A DNA stretch of 9,242 nucleotides, taken from assembly GCA_964648005.1 (NCBI GenBank), contig CAZYKR010000176.1:1-9242 (forward strand). The letters run 5' to 3'. This stretch comes from JAGQTE01 sp964648005. GTDB taxonomy: Bacteria > Actinomycetota > Acidimicrobiia > Acidimicrobiales > Acidimicrobilacustridaceae. The first letter of the stretch is position 1. The number at the start of each line of letters is the position of its first letter. The translations under genes were made by a program, and so were the position numbers. The notes under the pieces were generated by a model that ran no database searches, had not been told where the DNA came from, and was given only the letters and a program-made list of their open reading frames with translations. Below, one piece after another: positions 1-6,104 of the stretch.

Positions 1-477
1 GTCGAGCGACAGCAGCTCGATGCCGCGCACCTCGAAGCCCGCCGTGGCGCCGAGGTGGCGCAGCAGCGCCACGTTTCCCTGCCGTCGGTGCCCGAAGTGG
101 AAGTCCTCCCCCACCACGATGGCCTTGGCGTCCAGGCACCGCACCAGGACCTCGTCGACGAAGTCCTCGGCCGGCTCCTGCGCTCGCGCCGCGTCGAAGG
201 GGACGACCAGGGTGTAGTCGACACCCTGGTCCGCCAGCAGCTCGAGCTTCTGGTCGAGATCGGTGAGCAGCAGCGGCGCCGACTCGGGCCGGACCACCGA
301 GGCGGGATGCCGATCGAAGGTCACCACCGCCGTCCGCAGCCCGGCGGCGGCGGCGATGTCCTGCACCTGCGCGATGACGGCGCGATGGCCGCGGTGCACG
401 CCGTCGTACGCACCGATCGTCACCGCCGTCCCGTGCGGGGGGCGGGGGCCGTCGGCCGGGTCGCGCAGCACCTCCAT
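1..477 (-). CDS. ribF: Bifunctional riboflavin kinase/FMN adenylyltransferase RibF, N-terminal half (cut by window edge)
   Basis: RibF phosphorylates riboflavin to FMN and adenylates FMN to FAD in the cytoplasm. Only the first 159 codons lie in the window, covering most of the FMN adenylyltransferase (nucleotidyltransferase-fold) domain. Visible motifs are the nucleotide-binding signature IGAYDGVHRGH (residues 21-31, matching GxFDGVHxGH with Tyr for Phe), TFDRHP (53-58, usually TFDPHP) and VGEDFHFGHRRQGN (122-135). The riboflavin kinase domain should follow beyond base 1. I read this frame by translating the reverse complement; it stays open to the window edge. The ATG at 477 is chosen because no ATG, GTG or TTG lies in frame between it and the truB stop. 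There is no clear Shine-Dalgarno sequence. It lies 46 bp after truB, the usual order in the rbfA-truB-ribF cluster. Identity is secure; the C-terminal half is not visible. Confidence 0.93.
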   Translation of the reverse strand, partial: MEVLRDPADGPRPPHGTAVTIGAYDGVHRGHRAVIAQVQDIAAAAGLRTAVVTFDRHPASVVRPESAPLLLTDLDQKLELLADQGVDYTLVVPFDAARAQEPAEDFVDEVLVRCLDAKAIVVGEDFHFGHRRQGNVALLRHLGATAGFEVRGIELLSLD

Positions 478-487
478 CAGGGCGTGG

Positions 488-493
488 AGGCTA
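488..493 (-). promoter_or_regulatory. Possible internal -10 box (TAGCCT) before ribF
   Basis: The minus strand reads TAGCCT, a TANNNT -10-like hexamer, 10 nt before the ribF ATG in the 46-bp truB-ribF gap. ribF has no Shine-Dalgarno sequence, which fits a transcript starting very close to the ATG. No -35 element is recognisable, and short TANNNT matches occur by chance, so this is a weak call. Confidence 0.22.
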
Positions 494-523
494 ACCGCGC
501 ACCTCGCGCCCGAGCCACGGCGC

Positions 524-1465
524 TCACCTGGGCGCCACGACGACGGCGGGCTTCGCCGTGGTACCCCGGTGGCGTTCGTACACCGCAAGCAGTGCGCCCG
601 TGTCCCGGGCGAGCACCGCCCACGGCCCCGAATCGGCCGTGGCCGGCGCCGGCAGGTCCCCCGCCGCACGCGGCGGGACGACGGCGTCGGGCACGCCGAG
701 CCGGGCCAGGTCGAGGACCTTGCCGTGGCCGACCTCGGCCGCCACGGTGGGGTCGACGAGCACCGCGGGGTAGTCCCGCAACGCCTCCGCCGGGGTCAGC
801 AGGGTCGGCTGCTCCATGGCGTGCGCTTCGTCCTCGCCGAAGGAGCCGACGGCGGTGCGACGCAACGTCCGCAGGTGGGCACCGCCGCCCAGGGCGGTTC
901 CCAGATCGGCGGCCAGCGTCCGGACGTACGTGCCCGACGAGCAGGCGACGGCGGCGGTGTACACGCACGGATCGGCCGTGGCCGATACGGCGAAGCGGTG
1001 GACCGTCACGGGCCGCGCGTCGCGCTCGACGACCTCGCCGGCGCGCGCCAGCTCGTGCAGGCGCCGTCCGTCGACCTTGACCGCCGAGACCATCGGCGGC
1101 ACCTGCAGGATGTGGCCCGTCAGGTCGGCCGCGGCGGCGGTCACCCGCTCGGGCGACACGGCGGTCATGTCGTGCGTGGCGACGACGACGCCCGAGTCGT
1201 CGAGCGTGTCGGTCTCGACCCCGAGGACGATCTCGCACGTGTACGTCTTGCCGAGCGCCGTCAAGAAGCGCAGCAGGCGCGTCACCCGTCCGACGCCGAG
1301 CAGCAAGACGCCCGTCGCGTCAGGATCGAGCGTGCCGGAGTGCCCCACCTTGCGCGTCCCGAGGATGCCACGGGACTTGGCCACGACGTCGTGCGACGTC
1401 CAGCCCGATGGCTTGTCGACCACGACCAGCCCGTCGGGGCCGGCCGGGCGGTCACCCTTGCCCAT
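524..1465 (-). CDS. truB: tRNA pseudouridine(55) synthase TruB
   Basis: TruB isomerises U55 in the T-loop of nearly all tRNAs to pseudouridine. The protein is 313 aa, the normal length. The catalytic motif GHSGTLDPDATGVL is at residues 41-54, with the catalytic Asp at 47. It is preceded by VVDKPSGWTSHDVV (14-27). Further family motifs are KVDGRRLHELAR (130-141) and SSGTYVRTLAADLG (176-189), and a C-terminal PUA-like region follows. The frame stays open upstream to 1639, but that 58-residue extension is Ser/Thr/Pro-rich, unlike TruB, and lies wholly on top of rbfA. The ATG at 1465, just before the conserved start, is the likely one. It overlaps the rbfA 3' end by 14 bp, suggesting translational coupling. 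Shine-Dalgarno is weak (GGGTGA). Confidence 0.96.
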   Translation of the reverse strand: MGKGDRPAGPDGLVVVDKPSGWTSHDVVAKSRGILGTRKVGHSGTLDPDATGVLLLGVGRVTRLLRFLTALGKTYTCEIVLGVETDTLDDSGVVVATHDMTAVSPERVTAAAADLTGHILQVPPMVSAVKVDGRRLHELARAGEVVERDARPVTVHRFAVSATADPCVYTAAVACSSGTYVRTLAADLGTALGGGAHLRTLRRTAVGSFGEDEAHAMEQPTLLTPAEALRDYPAVLVDPTVAAEVGHGKVLDLARLGVPDAVVPPRAAGDLPAPATADSGPWAVLARDTGALLAVYERHRGTTAKPAVVVAPR

Positions 1466-1913
1466 CGTCACCCGCGTCGCCGGCGTCCAGGTCGCCGGGG
1501 TCGGTGCCGCCGGGGACGGTGTCGTCGTCGGGTTGGGCGGCGAGCAGCTGGTCGATGTGCTCGCCGGCACGCACGCCCACGTCGGGTGCGAAGACCAGCT
1601 CGGGCGCCCGGCGAGCGTGCGCCTCGGTGGCGACCGCACGTTGGAGCACGTGGCGCACGCCCTCGAGGTGCGCCTGGGCCGCCTCGTCGCCGGCGGCGCC
1701 GCCCGCGCCGGGGAAGAACACCCGGGCGCGGCGCAGATCGGCGTCGACGTCGACGCCGGTGATCGCCACCTCGTGGGTCCAGTCCTCGTCGAGATCGGTC
1801 AGCGCCTCCGAGATGATCTCCCGATAGAGCTGGTTGAGGCGCGCCGTGCGCGGGTAGTCCCGCGCCGTGCTGCGTCCCGGACCGCCGCGCCCGCCTCGTC
1901 GTGCTCGTGCCAT
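1452..1913 (-). CDS. rbfA: 30S ribosome-binding factor RbfA
   Basis: RbfA binds the immature 30S subunit and assists late 16S rRNA maturation; in E. coli it is a cold-shock factor. The protein is 153 aa. A basic Gly/Arg-rich N-terminus (1-18) is followed by the KH-type core. Recognisable core elements are YPRTARLNQLYREIISEAL (20-38), the ITGVDVDADLRRARVFF strand-turn-strand (51-67) and the C-terminal RRAPELVFAPDVGVRAGEHID stretch around 101-121. The last 25 residues are an Asp/Gly-rich tail. It starts 9 bp after ylxP, with AGGAGG five nucleotides before the ATG, and overlaps truB by 14 bp, so ylxP-rbfA-truB is very likely one transcript. Confidence 0.95.
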   Translation of the reverse strand: MARARRGGRGGPGRSTARDYPRTARLNQLYREIISEALTDLDEDWTHEVAITGVDVDADLRRARVFFPGAGGAAGDEAAQAHLEGVRHVLQRAVATEAHARRAPELVFAPDVGVRAGEHIDQLLAAQPDDDTVPGGTDPGDLDAGDAGDDGQG

Positions 1914-1918
1914 CGCTG

Positions 1919-1924
1919 CCTCCT
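1919..1924 (-). promoter_or_regulatory. Shine-Dalgarno of rbfA (AGGAGG) overlapping the ylxP stop codon
   Basis: A consensus AGGAGG on the minus strand lies 5 nt before the rbfA ATG and shares bases with the TAG stop of ylxP. This fixes the rbfA start and suggests that ribosomes ending on ylxP can re-start on rbfA. Confidence 0.75.
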
Positions 1925-2219
1925 ACGCGAACTCGGTCCAGGACCGCTCGGTCTCCACCACCTCGACCTCGGGGAACGACCAGACGAACCGCTCGACCGC
2001 ATCCACCACCTCGACCGTGTGCGCGGCGGTGCTGCTGGCGGCGACGAAGCACAGCTCCGTCCGGCCGTGCAGGTCCTGGCTGCCGGTCTCGGCGGCGGCG
2101 ACGCCGAACCGGCGACGTGCTCCGTCGCAGATCGTCTGCACCACGGCTCGCTTGTCCTTGAGCGAAGTGCTCGCCGGCACCCGCAGGTCGCAGACGAGCG
2201 CGAGGACGTGCGCAGCCAT
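1923..2219 (-). CDS. ylxP: YlxP/DUF503 family protein
   Basis: A 98-aa protein of the DUF503 (YlxP-like) family, normally found between infB and rbfA; members are small and of uncertain molecular role, linked by context to ribosome maturation. The family signature SLKDKRAVVQTI is at residues 19-30, followed by RRRFGVAAAETGSQDL (35-50), the strand ELCFVAASS (55-63) and a C-terminal helix and strand (VDAVERFVW, 72-80). There is no Shine-Dalgarno sequence before the ATG at 2219, but a TAGGCT box lies 8 nt upstream, so translation is probably leaderless. Here the gene has lost direct contact with infB: two plus-strand genes lie between them, so it heads its own transcription unit with rbfA and truB. 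Family assignment is firm; the gene name rests on family and position. Confidence 0.88.
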   Translation of the reverse strand: MAAHVLALVCDLRVPASTSLKDKRAVVQTICDGARRRFGVAAAETGSQDLHGRTELCFVAASSTAAHTVEVVDAVERFVWSFPEVEVVETERSWTEFA

Positions 2220-2227
2220 CGCCGCCG

Positions 2228-2233
2228 AGCCTA
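2228..2233 (-). promoter_or_regulatory. Candidate leaderless promoter (-10 TAGGCT) for ylxP-rbfA-truB
   Basis: The minus strand reads TAGGCT followed by 8 nt and the ylxP ATG. A TANNNT hexamer at this distance puts the transcription start at or within a couple of bases of the A of ATG, the hallmark of leaderless genes in actinobacteria. Seventeen nt upstream is TTCGGC, only a poor -35. A promoter is needed here because the preceding genes run on the other strand. The box itself is inferred from position and sequence only. Confidence 0.5.
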
Positions 2234-2268
2234 TCCGGGCCGCTCATGGCGCCGAACCGGAATAGCCG

Positions 2269-2284
2269 ACCCGTTCAGTCGGGT
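2269..2284. repeat. Short inverted repeat in the divergent ylxP/DUF4395 promoter region
   Basis: ACCCG and CGGGT form a 5-bp dyad around a 6-nt spacer (TTCAGT). An alternative pairing, CCGAC with GTCGG (2266-2282), overlaps it. It lies immediately before the plus-strand -10 box, between the two divergent starts, where a regulator could bind. A dyad this short can arise by chance in GC-rich DNA. Confidence 0.3.
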
Positions 2285-2285
2285 T

Positions 2286-2291
2286 TATGCT
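2286..2291 (+). promoter_or_regulatory. Candidate leaderless promoter (-10 TATGCT) for the DUF4395-thioredoxin pair
   Basis: TATGCT fits TANNNT and four of six TATAAT positions. It is 7 nt before the ATG at 2299, which would then be the first codon of a leaderless mRNA. The alternative ATG at 2287 lies inside this box and would not be transcribed. No good -35 is visible, and no Shine-Dalgarno precedes any of the three candidate ATGs. Confidence 0.45.
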
Positions 2292-2298
2292 GAGCATG

Positions 2299-2760
2299 AT
2301 GACGTCGGGAACCTCCACCACCGCCGACCGCAAGCCGGCCCCGATCGACCCGCGCGGGCCACGGACCAATCAGGCCGTGCTGGCGGTCGCCCTGCTGGTC
2401 GGCTTCCTGTTCGACTGGTGGTACGTCGTACCGATCTTCGGTGTCGTCCTGTTCCTCGGCGCAGCGTTCGGACCCGCCTACGGTCCGGTGCTGCGGCTGT
2501 ATGCCGTGCTGCTCAAGCCCCGCCTCGGCCCGCCGTCCGAGCTCGAGGATCCGCGGCCGCCCCGGTTCGCCGCCACCGTGGGCGTGGTCTTCCTCGGCGC
2601 CGCCACCGTCGCCTTCGTCGCCGGGGCGTCGACCGTCGGCTGGGTGCTGGCGCTGATCGTCGCCGCCCTCGCCGCACTCGCCGCCGTCACCGGCATCTGC
2701 GTGGGCTGTGAGATGTACCTCTGGTTCGCACGCCGGCGCGGCGTGGCGATGGTGGCCTGA
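2299..2760 (+). CDS. DUF4395 family membrane protein with a C-terminal CxxC motif
   Basis: The 153-aa protein matches, from memory, the DUF4395 family: the N-terminal IDPRGPRTNQA motif (16-26), the mid-protein EDPRPPRFA (83-91), and TGICVGCEMYLW near the end (131-142). Four hydrophobic segments are seen at about 27-41, 44-60, 93-111 and 113-133. Positive charges flank the N-terminus, the central loop (KPRL and RPPR) and the C-terminus (ARRRG), predicting both ends and the central loop in the cytoplasm. The two cysteines (C134 and C137) then lie at the cytoplasmic end of helix 4. Function is unknown; members often neighbour thioredoxin-like genes, as here, where the next ATG follows after 1 bp. 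ATGs at 2287 and 2296 are alternative starts. I chose 2299 because of the TANNNT box 7 nt upstream. A thiol-relay role is inference. Confidence 0.85.
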   Translation: MTSGTSTTADRKPAPIDPRGPRTNQAVLAVALLVGFLFDWWYVVPIFGVVLFLGAAFGPAYGPVLRLYAVLLKPRLGPPSELEDPRPPRFAATVGVVFLGAATVAFVAGASTVGWVLALIVAALAALAAVTGICVGCEMYLWFARRRGVAMVA

Positions 2761-2761
2761 C

Positions 2762-3208
2762 ATGATGCGCCTCATCGTGGTGGCGGCACTGACGGCCGCG
2801 GTCTTGGTCGTGGCGCTGGGCTACAAGCGACGCAACCAGGCTGACGCCGCGCTCGGCACACGACGCAGCGCCAGCGCCGATGCCGTGGCTGCCCAATCGG
2901 CGCCCGACTGGCCTGCGGTCGACCCCACCGTGATCGACGCCACGGCGGCGTGCACGTGGGTCGTGTTCACGACGCCGTACTGCGCCAGTTGCAGCCTGGT
3001 CGAGAGTGACGTGCGCCGGGCCTTCCCCCACCACGCCGTCCGGCTGGTGGACGCCACCGAGCAGCCCGACCTGGCAGCGCGCTATCAGGTCCGGCGAGCG
3101 CCGACGACGCTCCTGGCCGACCACGAGGGCAACGTGCTCGAGCGCCTCGTGGGCCCGGAGGCCGTGCGCACCTTCATCGGCGCCACCGAAGACGCCGTCC
3201 TGGACTGA
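2762..3208 (+). CDS. Membrane-anchored thioredoxin-like protein
   Basis: A 148-aa protein with one hydrophobic helix (residues 3-20) and a thioredoxin-fold domain (about 50-148). The active-site motif is VVFTTPYCASCSLV (67-80), with C74 and C77 as the redox pair, and the cis-proline loop is RRAPTT (111-116, P114). A C-terminal strand-helix (GNVLERLVGPEAVRTFIG, 123-140) completes the fold. The anchor is followed directly by YKRRNQ, and by the positive-inside rule this suggests the domain may face the cytoplasm rather than the outside; topology is uncertain. The frame also opens at 2708, but that would add 18 residues overlapping the DUF4395 gene ahead of the helix. The ATG at 2762 follows the previous stop by 1 bp, with GGTGG about 7 nt before it. 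Substrate is unknown; the likely partner is the co-transcribed DUF4395 protein. Confidence 0.87.
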   Translation: MMRLIVVAALTAAVLVVALGYKRRNQADAALGTRRSASADAVAAQSAPDWPAVDPTVIDATAACTWVVFTTPYCASCSLVESDVRRAFPHHAVRLVDATEQPDLAARYQVRRAPTTLLADHEGNVLERLVGPEAVRTFIGATEDAVLD

Positions 3209-3230
3209 GCCTGCGGTCGACGCCGGGGCC

Positions 3231-6104
3231 TCAGGTGCGGGGGATCTCCCGCTCCTCGTAGGTCTCGATGATGTCGCCCTGCTTGAGGTCCTGGAAGTCG
3301 CTCAGGCCGATGCCGCACTCGAAGCCCGCAGCCACCTCACGCACATCGTCCTTGAACCGACGCAGCGAGCTGACCGTGCCCTTCCAGATGATCGTGCCGT
3401 CCCGCAGGAAGCGCACGGGCGAGTTGCGCGTGATGGTGCCGTTGGTGACGTAGCAACCCGCCACGGCGCCGATGCGAGGCACGCGGAAGACCTCGCGGAC
3501 CTCGGCTTCGCCGGTGACCACCTCTTCGTACTCGGGGGCGAGCAGGCCGAGCATGGCGGCCTCGATGTCCTCGAGCAGCTTGTAGATGATCTCGTACGTG
3601 CGGATCTCGACCTGCTCGGCTTCGGCGAGCTCACGAGCCTTGCGGTCGGGACGGACGTTGAACCCGATGATGGTGGCGTTCGAGACCGCCGCCAGCTGGA
3701 TGTCCGACTCGGTGATGCCACCGACGCCTCGGCTGACGAACGAGAGCCGGACATCGTCGCGCTCGAGCTTGCGCAGCGACTCGGTCACCGCCTCGAGCGA
3801 ACCGTTCACGTCTGCCTTGACGATGAGCGCCAGGTTGGCGGCCTCGCCGGCCTGGATCTGCTGGAAGATGTCTTCGAGCTTCGCTCCGCCTGCCATGGCG
3901 TGTGCCTCACGCCCGAGCGCCGCCTGGCGACGCCAGTGCTCGCGGGTCTCGGCCACCTTCGACGCCGTCTTCTCGTCCGGTGCGACGACGAAGCGGTCGC
4001 CGGCGCTCGACACGTCGGCGAGGCCGAGCACCTGCACGGGCATCGACGGCCCGGCTTCGGTGACGTTGACGCCGGTGTCGTCGATCAGCGCACGCACCCG
4101 ACCCCACGAGCCGCCCGCCACGACGGGCTCGCCGATCTTGAGGGTGCCCCGCTGCACGAGCACGGTGGCGACCGGACCTCGTCCGATGTCGAGGTGCGAC
4201 TCCAGCACGACGCCTTGCGCCCGACCGTCGTCGGTGGCGCGCAGGTCCTCGACCTCGGCCACGACGAGCAGGTTGTCGAGCAGGTCGTCGACGCCGTCGC
4301 CGGTCAGCGCGGAGAGCGGCACCATGACCGTGTCGCCTCCCCAGGACTCAGGCACGAGCTCCTGCTCGGAGAGCTGCTGCATGACCCGGTCGGGGTTGGC
4401 GTTCTCGCGGTCCATCTTGTTGATGGCCACCACGATGGGGACCTCGGCCGCCTTGGCGTGATCGATGGCCTCCATGGTCTGGGGCATCACGCCGTCGTCG
4501 GCGGCGACGACGAGCACGACGATGTCGGTCGCCTCGGCGCCCCGGGCGCGCATCTCGGTGAAGGCGGCGTGACCCGGCGTGTCGAGGAAGGTGATCGCTC
4601 GACCGTCCTTGACCACCTGGTAGGCGCCGATGTGCTGGGTGATGCCACCCGCTTCGCCGGCGACGACGTTGGCGTCACGGATGTAGTCGAGCAGCTTGGT
4701 CTTGCCGTGGTCGACGTGGCCCATGATCGTGATGACCGGCGGGCGATGCGGCCAGCCCTCGTACGTGTCGTCGTCGACCTCTTCGTCGACCTCGAGCAGC
4801 TTGAGCAGCTCGACCTCTTGCTCCTCACCGGGATCGACCAGACGGATCTCGGCGCCGACCTCGGCGGCAAAGAGCTCGATCATGTCGTCGCTGAGCGACT
4901 GGGTGGCCGTGACCATCTCGCCCTGCTGCATCAAGAACCGCACGACGTCGGCAGCGGTGCGGTTCAGCTTGGGACCGAGGTCCTGTGGCGTCGAGGCGCG
5001 CTCGACGACGATCGTGCCCTCCGGCACCGGCGCATCGGCGGCGGTGTAGGTGGGCACGTCCATCGGCTGGAGCTCGTCGCGCGAACGACGACGACGGCCT
5101 CGCCGTCGTGGCGGGCGCCGCCCGGCACCAGGACCACCGCCGGGACGGCCGCGGCCGGGAGGACCACCGCGTCCTGCGGGACCACCGGGACCGCCGCCAG
5201 GACCACCGCCGGGACCGCCGGCAAAGCCGCCAGGACCGCCGCCCGGGCCACGGGGCGCACCGCCAGGTGCACCGCCAGGACCGCGTCGGGGACCGCCGGG
5301 GCCACCGGGCCCGCCCGGACGGGGCGGGATGGCGCGGCGAGCACCGGGCGGGGGCGGGATCGGCTTGCCCGAGCTCGACACCGGACCGGGCGGGGGCGGG
5401 ATCGGCTTACCCGACGACGATGTGGGCGGCGTCTGGCGCGCTGCCGGTGCCTCCTGCGGTGGGCGCGGTGCGCCGGGCTCGCCGGGCGGCGTGGCGCGAC
5501 GAGCGGGCGGCAGCGGTGCACGAGCCGCAGGCGCGGCAGGCGCAGCCGGCGTCGGCGGCGGTGGCGGCTCGACGTCGCGCACCGGGCGGGGCGGGTGCTC
5601 GCTCCCGCTCGAGGTCACCAGGCGCGGCTTTGGCGCCGGTGCCGGGGCCGGTGCCGGGATGTTCGCTGCCGCAGGCGCCTCGGCCGGCGCCGGTGCTTCG
5701 GGCGCGGCTGCGACCACGGGGGGCTCAGCGGGCGCCACCGCCGGGGCGGGCGCCGGCTCGACCGGCGCCTCGGCCGGCGCTGCAGGTTCCGGCGCTTCAG
5801 CAACCGGTGCGCTCGTGGACGTCTCGTCAGCAGGGGCGGCCGCCTTGCGGGGCGGGGCCTTCCTGGACGACACGACGCCACCCGACGACGCAGCCTTGGC
5901 GGGGGCAGCCTCCTCCTCGGGCGGCTGCGCACGCACGAGACCCTCGCGCTGGGCCTTCGCCCGGACCCGATCGGCCTGGGCGTCCACCATGCTCGAGCTG
6001 TGGCTCTTCACCCCGATGCCGAGGTCGGCGCAGATGCTGAGGCACTCCTTGTTGGACAGCCCCAGCTCACGGGCGAGCTCGTACACGCGGATGTTGGAAG
6101 GCAA
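3231..6104 (-). CDS. infB: Translation initiation factor IF-2
   Basis: IF-2 is the GTPase that brings initiator fMet-tRNA to the 30S subunit and promotes 50S joining. The 957-aa protein has an IF2_N domain (1-55, IRVYELARELGLSNKE), an Ala/Pro-rich linker (62-222), a Gly/Arg-rich linker (260-342) and a second N-terminal subdomain (about 360-425). The G domain contains G1 GHVDHGKT (462-469), the GEAGGITQHIGAYQV segment (483-497), G3 DTPGH (508-512), G4 NKMD (562-565) and G5 SAL (598-600). The beta-barrel and fMet-tRNA-binding domains follow, to the end. The start is TTG at 6104: an in-frame TGA lies only three codons upstream, and the next Met (39) would cut the conserved N-terminal helix. The Shine-Dalgarno is weak. 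The 3' end converges on the thioredoxin-like gene across 22 bp. Confidence 0.98.
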   Translation of the reverse strand: MPSNIRVYELARELGLSNKECLSICADLGIGVKSHSSSMVDAQADRVRAKAQREGLVRAQPPEEEAAPAKAASSGGVVSSRKAPPRKAAAPADETSTSAPVAEAPEPAAPAEAPVEPAPAPAVAPAEPPVVAAAPEAPAPAEAPAAANIPAPAPAPAPKPRLVTSSGSEHPPRPVRDVEPPPPPTPAAPAAPAARAPLPPARRATPPGEPGAPRPPQEAPAARQTPPTSSSGKPIPPPPGPVSSSGKPIPPPPGARRAIPPRPGGPGGPGGPRRGPGGAPGGAPRGPGGGPGGFAGGPGGGPGGGPGGPAGRGGPPGRGRPGGGPGAGRRPPRRRGRRRRSRDELQPMDVPTYTAADAPVPEGTIVVERASTPQDLGPKLNRTAADVVRFLMQQGEMVTATQSLSDDMIELFAAEVGAEIRLVDPGEEQEVELLKLLEVDEEVDDDTYEGWPHRPPVITIMGHVDHGKTKLLDYIRDANVVAGEAGGITQHIGAYQVVKDGRAITFLDTPGHAAFTEMRARGAEATDIVVLVVAADDGVMPQTMEAIDHAKAAEVPIVVAINKMDRENANPDRVMQQLSEQELVPESWGGDTVMVPLSALTGDGVDDLLDNLLVVAEVEDLRATDDGRAQGVVLESHLDIGRGPVATVLVQRGTLKIGEPVVAGGSWGRVRALIDDTGVNVTEAGPSMPVQVLGLADVSSAGDRFVVAPDEKTASKVAETREHWRRQAALGREAHAMAGGAKLEDIFQQIQAGEAANLALIVKADVNGSLEAVTESLRKLERDDVRLSFVSRGVGGITESDIQLAAVSNATIIGFNVRPDRKARELAEAEQVEIRTYEIIYKLLEDIEAAMLGLLAPEYEEVVTGEAEVREVFRVPRIGAVAGCYVTNGTITRNSPVRFLRDGTIIWKGTVSSLRRFKDDVREVAAGFECGIGLSDFQDLKQGDIIETYEEREIPRT
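5127..5315. repeat. Gly/Pro-rich low-complexity coding repeat in the IF-2 linker
   Basis: Imperfect GGP-type triplet and hexamer repeats (GGPGG, GGAP, GRGG) encode IF-2 residues 264-326, before an Arg-rich cluster (329-342). This is a flexible RGG-like linker, common in actinobacterial IF-2. The plus strand here is an array of CCGCCAGGACC-like units. It is coding, not a CRISPR or intergenic repeat. Confidence 0.8.
5337..5420. repeat. Two tandem 42-bp units encoding a duplicated SSSGKPIPPPPG motif in IF-2
   Basis: Residues 229-242 and 243-256 of IF-2 share SSSGKPIPPPPG and differ only in the last two residues. At DNA level, plus-strand 5343-5372 and 5385-5414 match at 29 of 30 positions, a period of 42 bp, so the duplication looks recent. 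Each copy carries GGGCGGGGGCGGG on the plus strand, giving guanine runs that could form a quadruplex. Confidence 0.85.

Noticed and set aside
1466..1639. Upstream extension of truB to an ATG at 1639
   Set aside because: The added 58 residues are Ser/Thr/Pro-rich, lie wholly inside rbfA in another frame and precede the normal TruB N-terminus.
263..1762. Plus-strand open frame antisense to ribF, truB and rbfA
   Set aside because: Arg-rich shadow of three recognised genes; no protein-like pattern.
816..2711. Long plus-strand open frame across truB, rbfA, ylxP and the DUF4395 gene
   Set aside because: It runs across several well-identified genes on the other strand and into another frame of DUF4395; no family motif is seen.
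2708..2761. Earlier ATG for the thioredoxin-like gene
   Set aside because: It would overlap the DUF4395 gene by 53 bp and add a polar stretch before the membrane helix; the ATG at 2762 fits the operon spacing better.
2275..2775. Minus-strand open frame antisense to the DUF4395 gene
   Set aside because: Composition is His/Gly/Arg-rich and the opposite strand encodes clear transmembrane helices and family motifs.
5100..5420. Possible CRISPR-like or satellite repeat array
   Set aside because: The repeats are in frame, encode the IF-2 Gly/Pro linker, and lack unique spacers of constant length.
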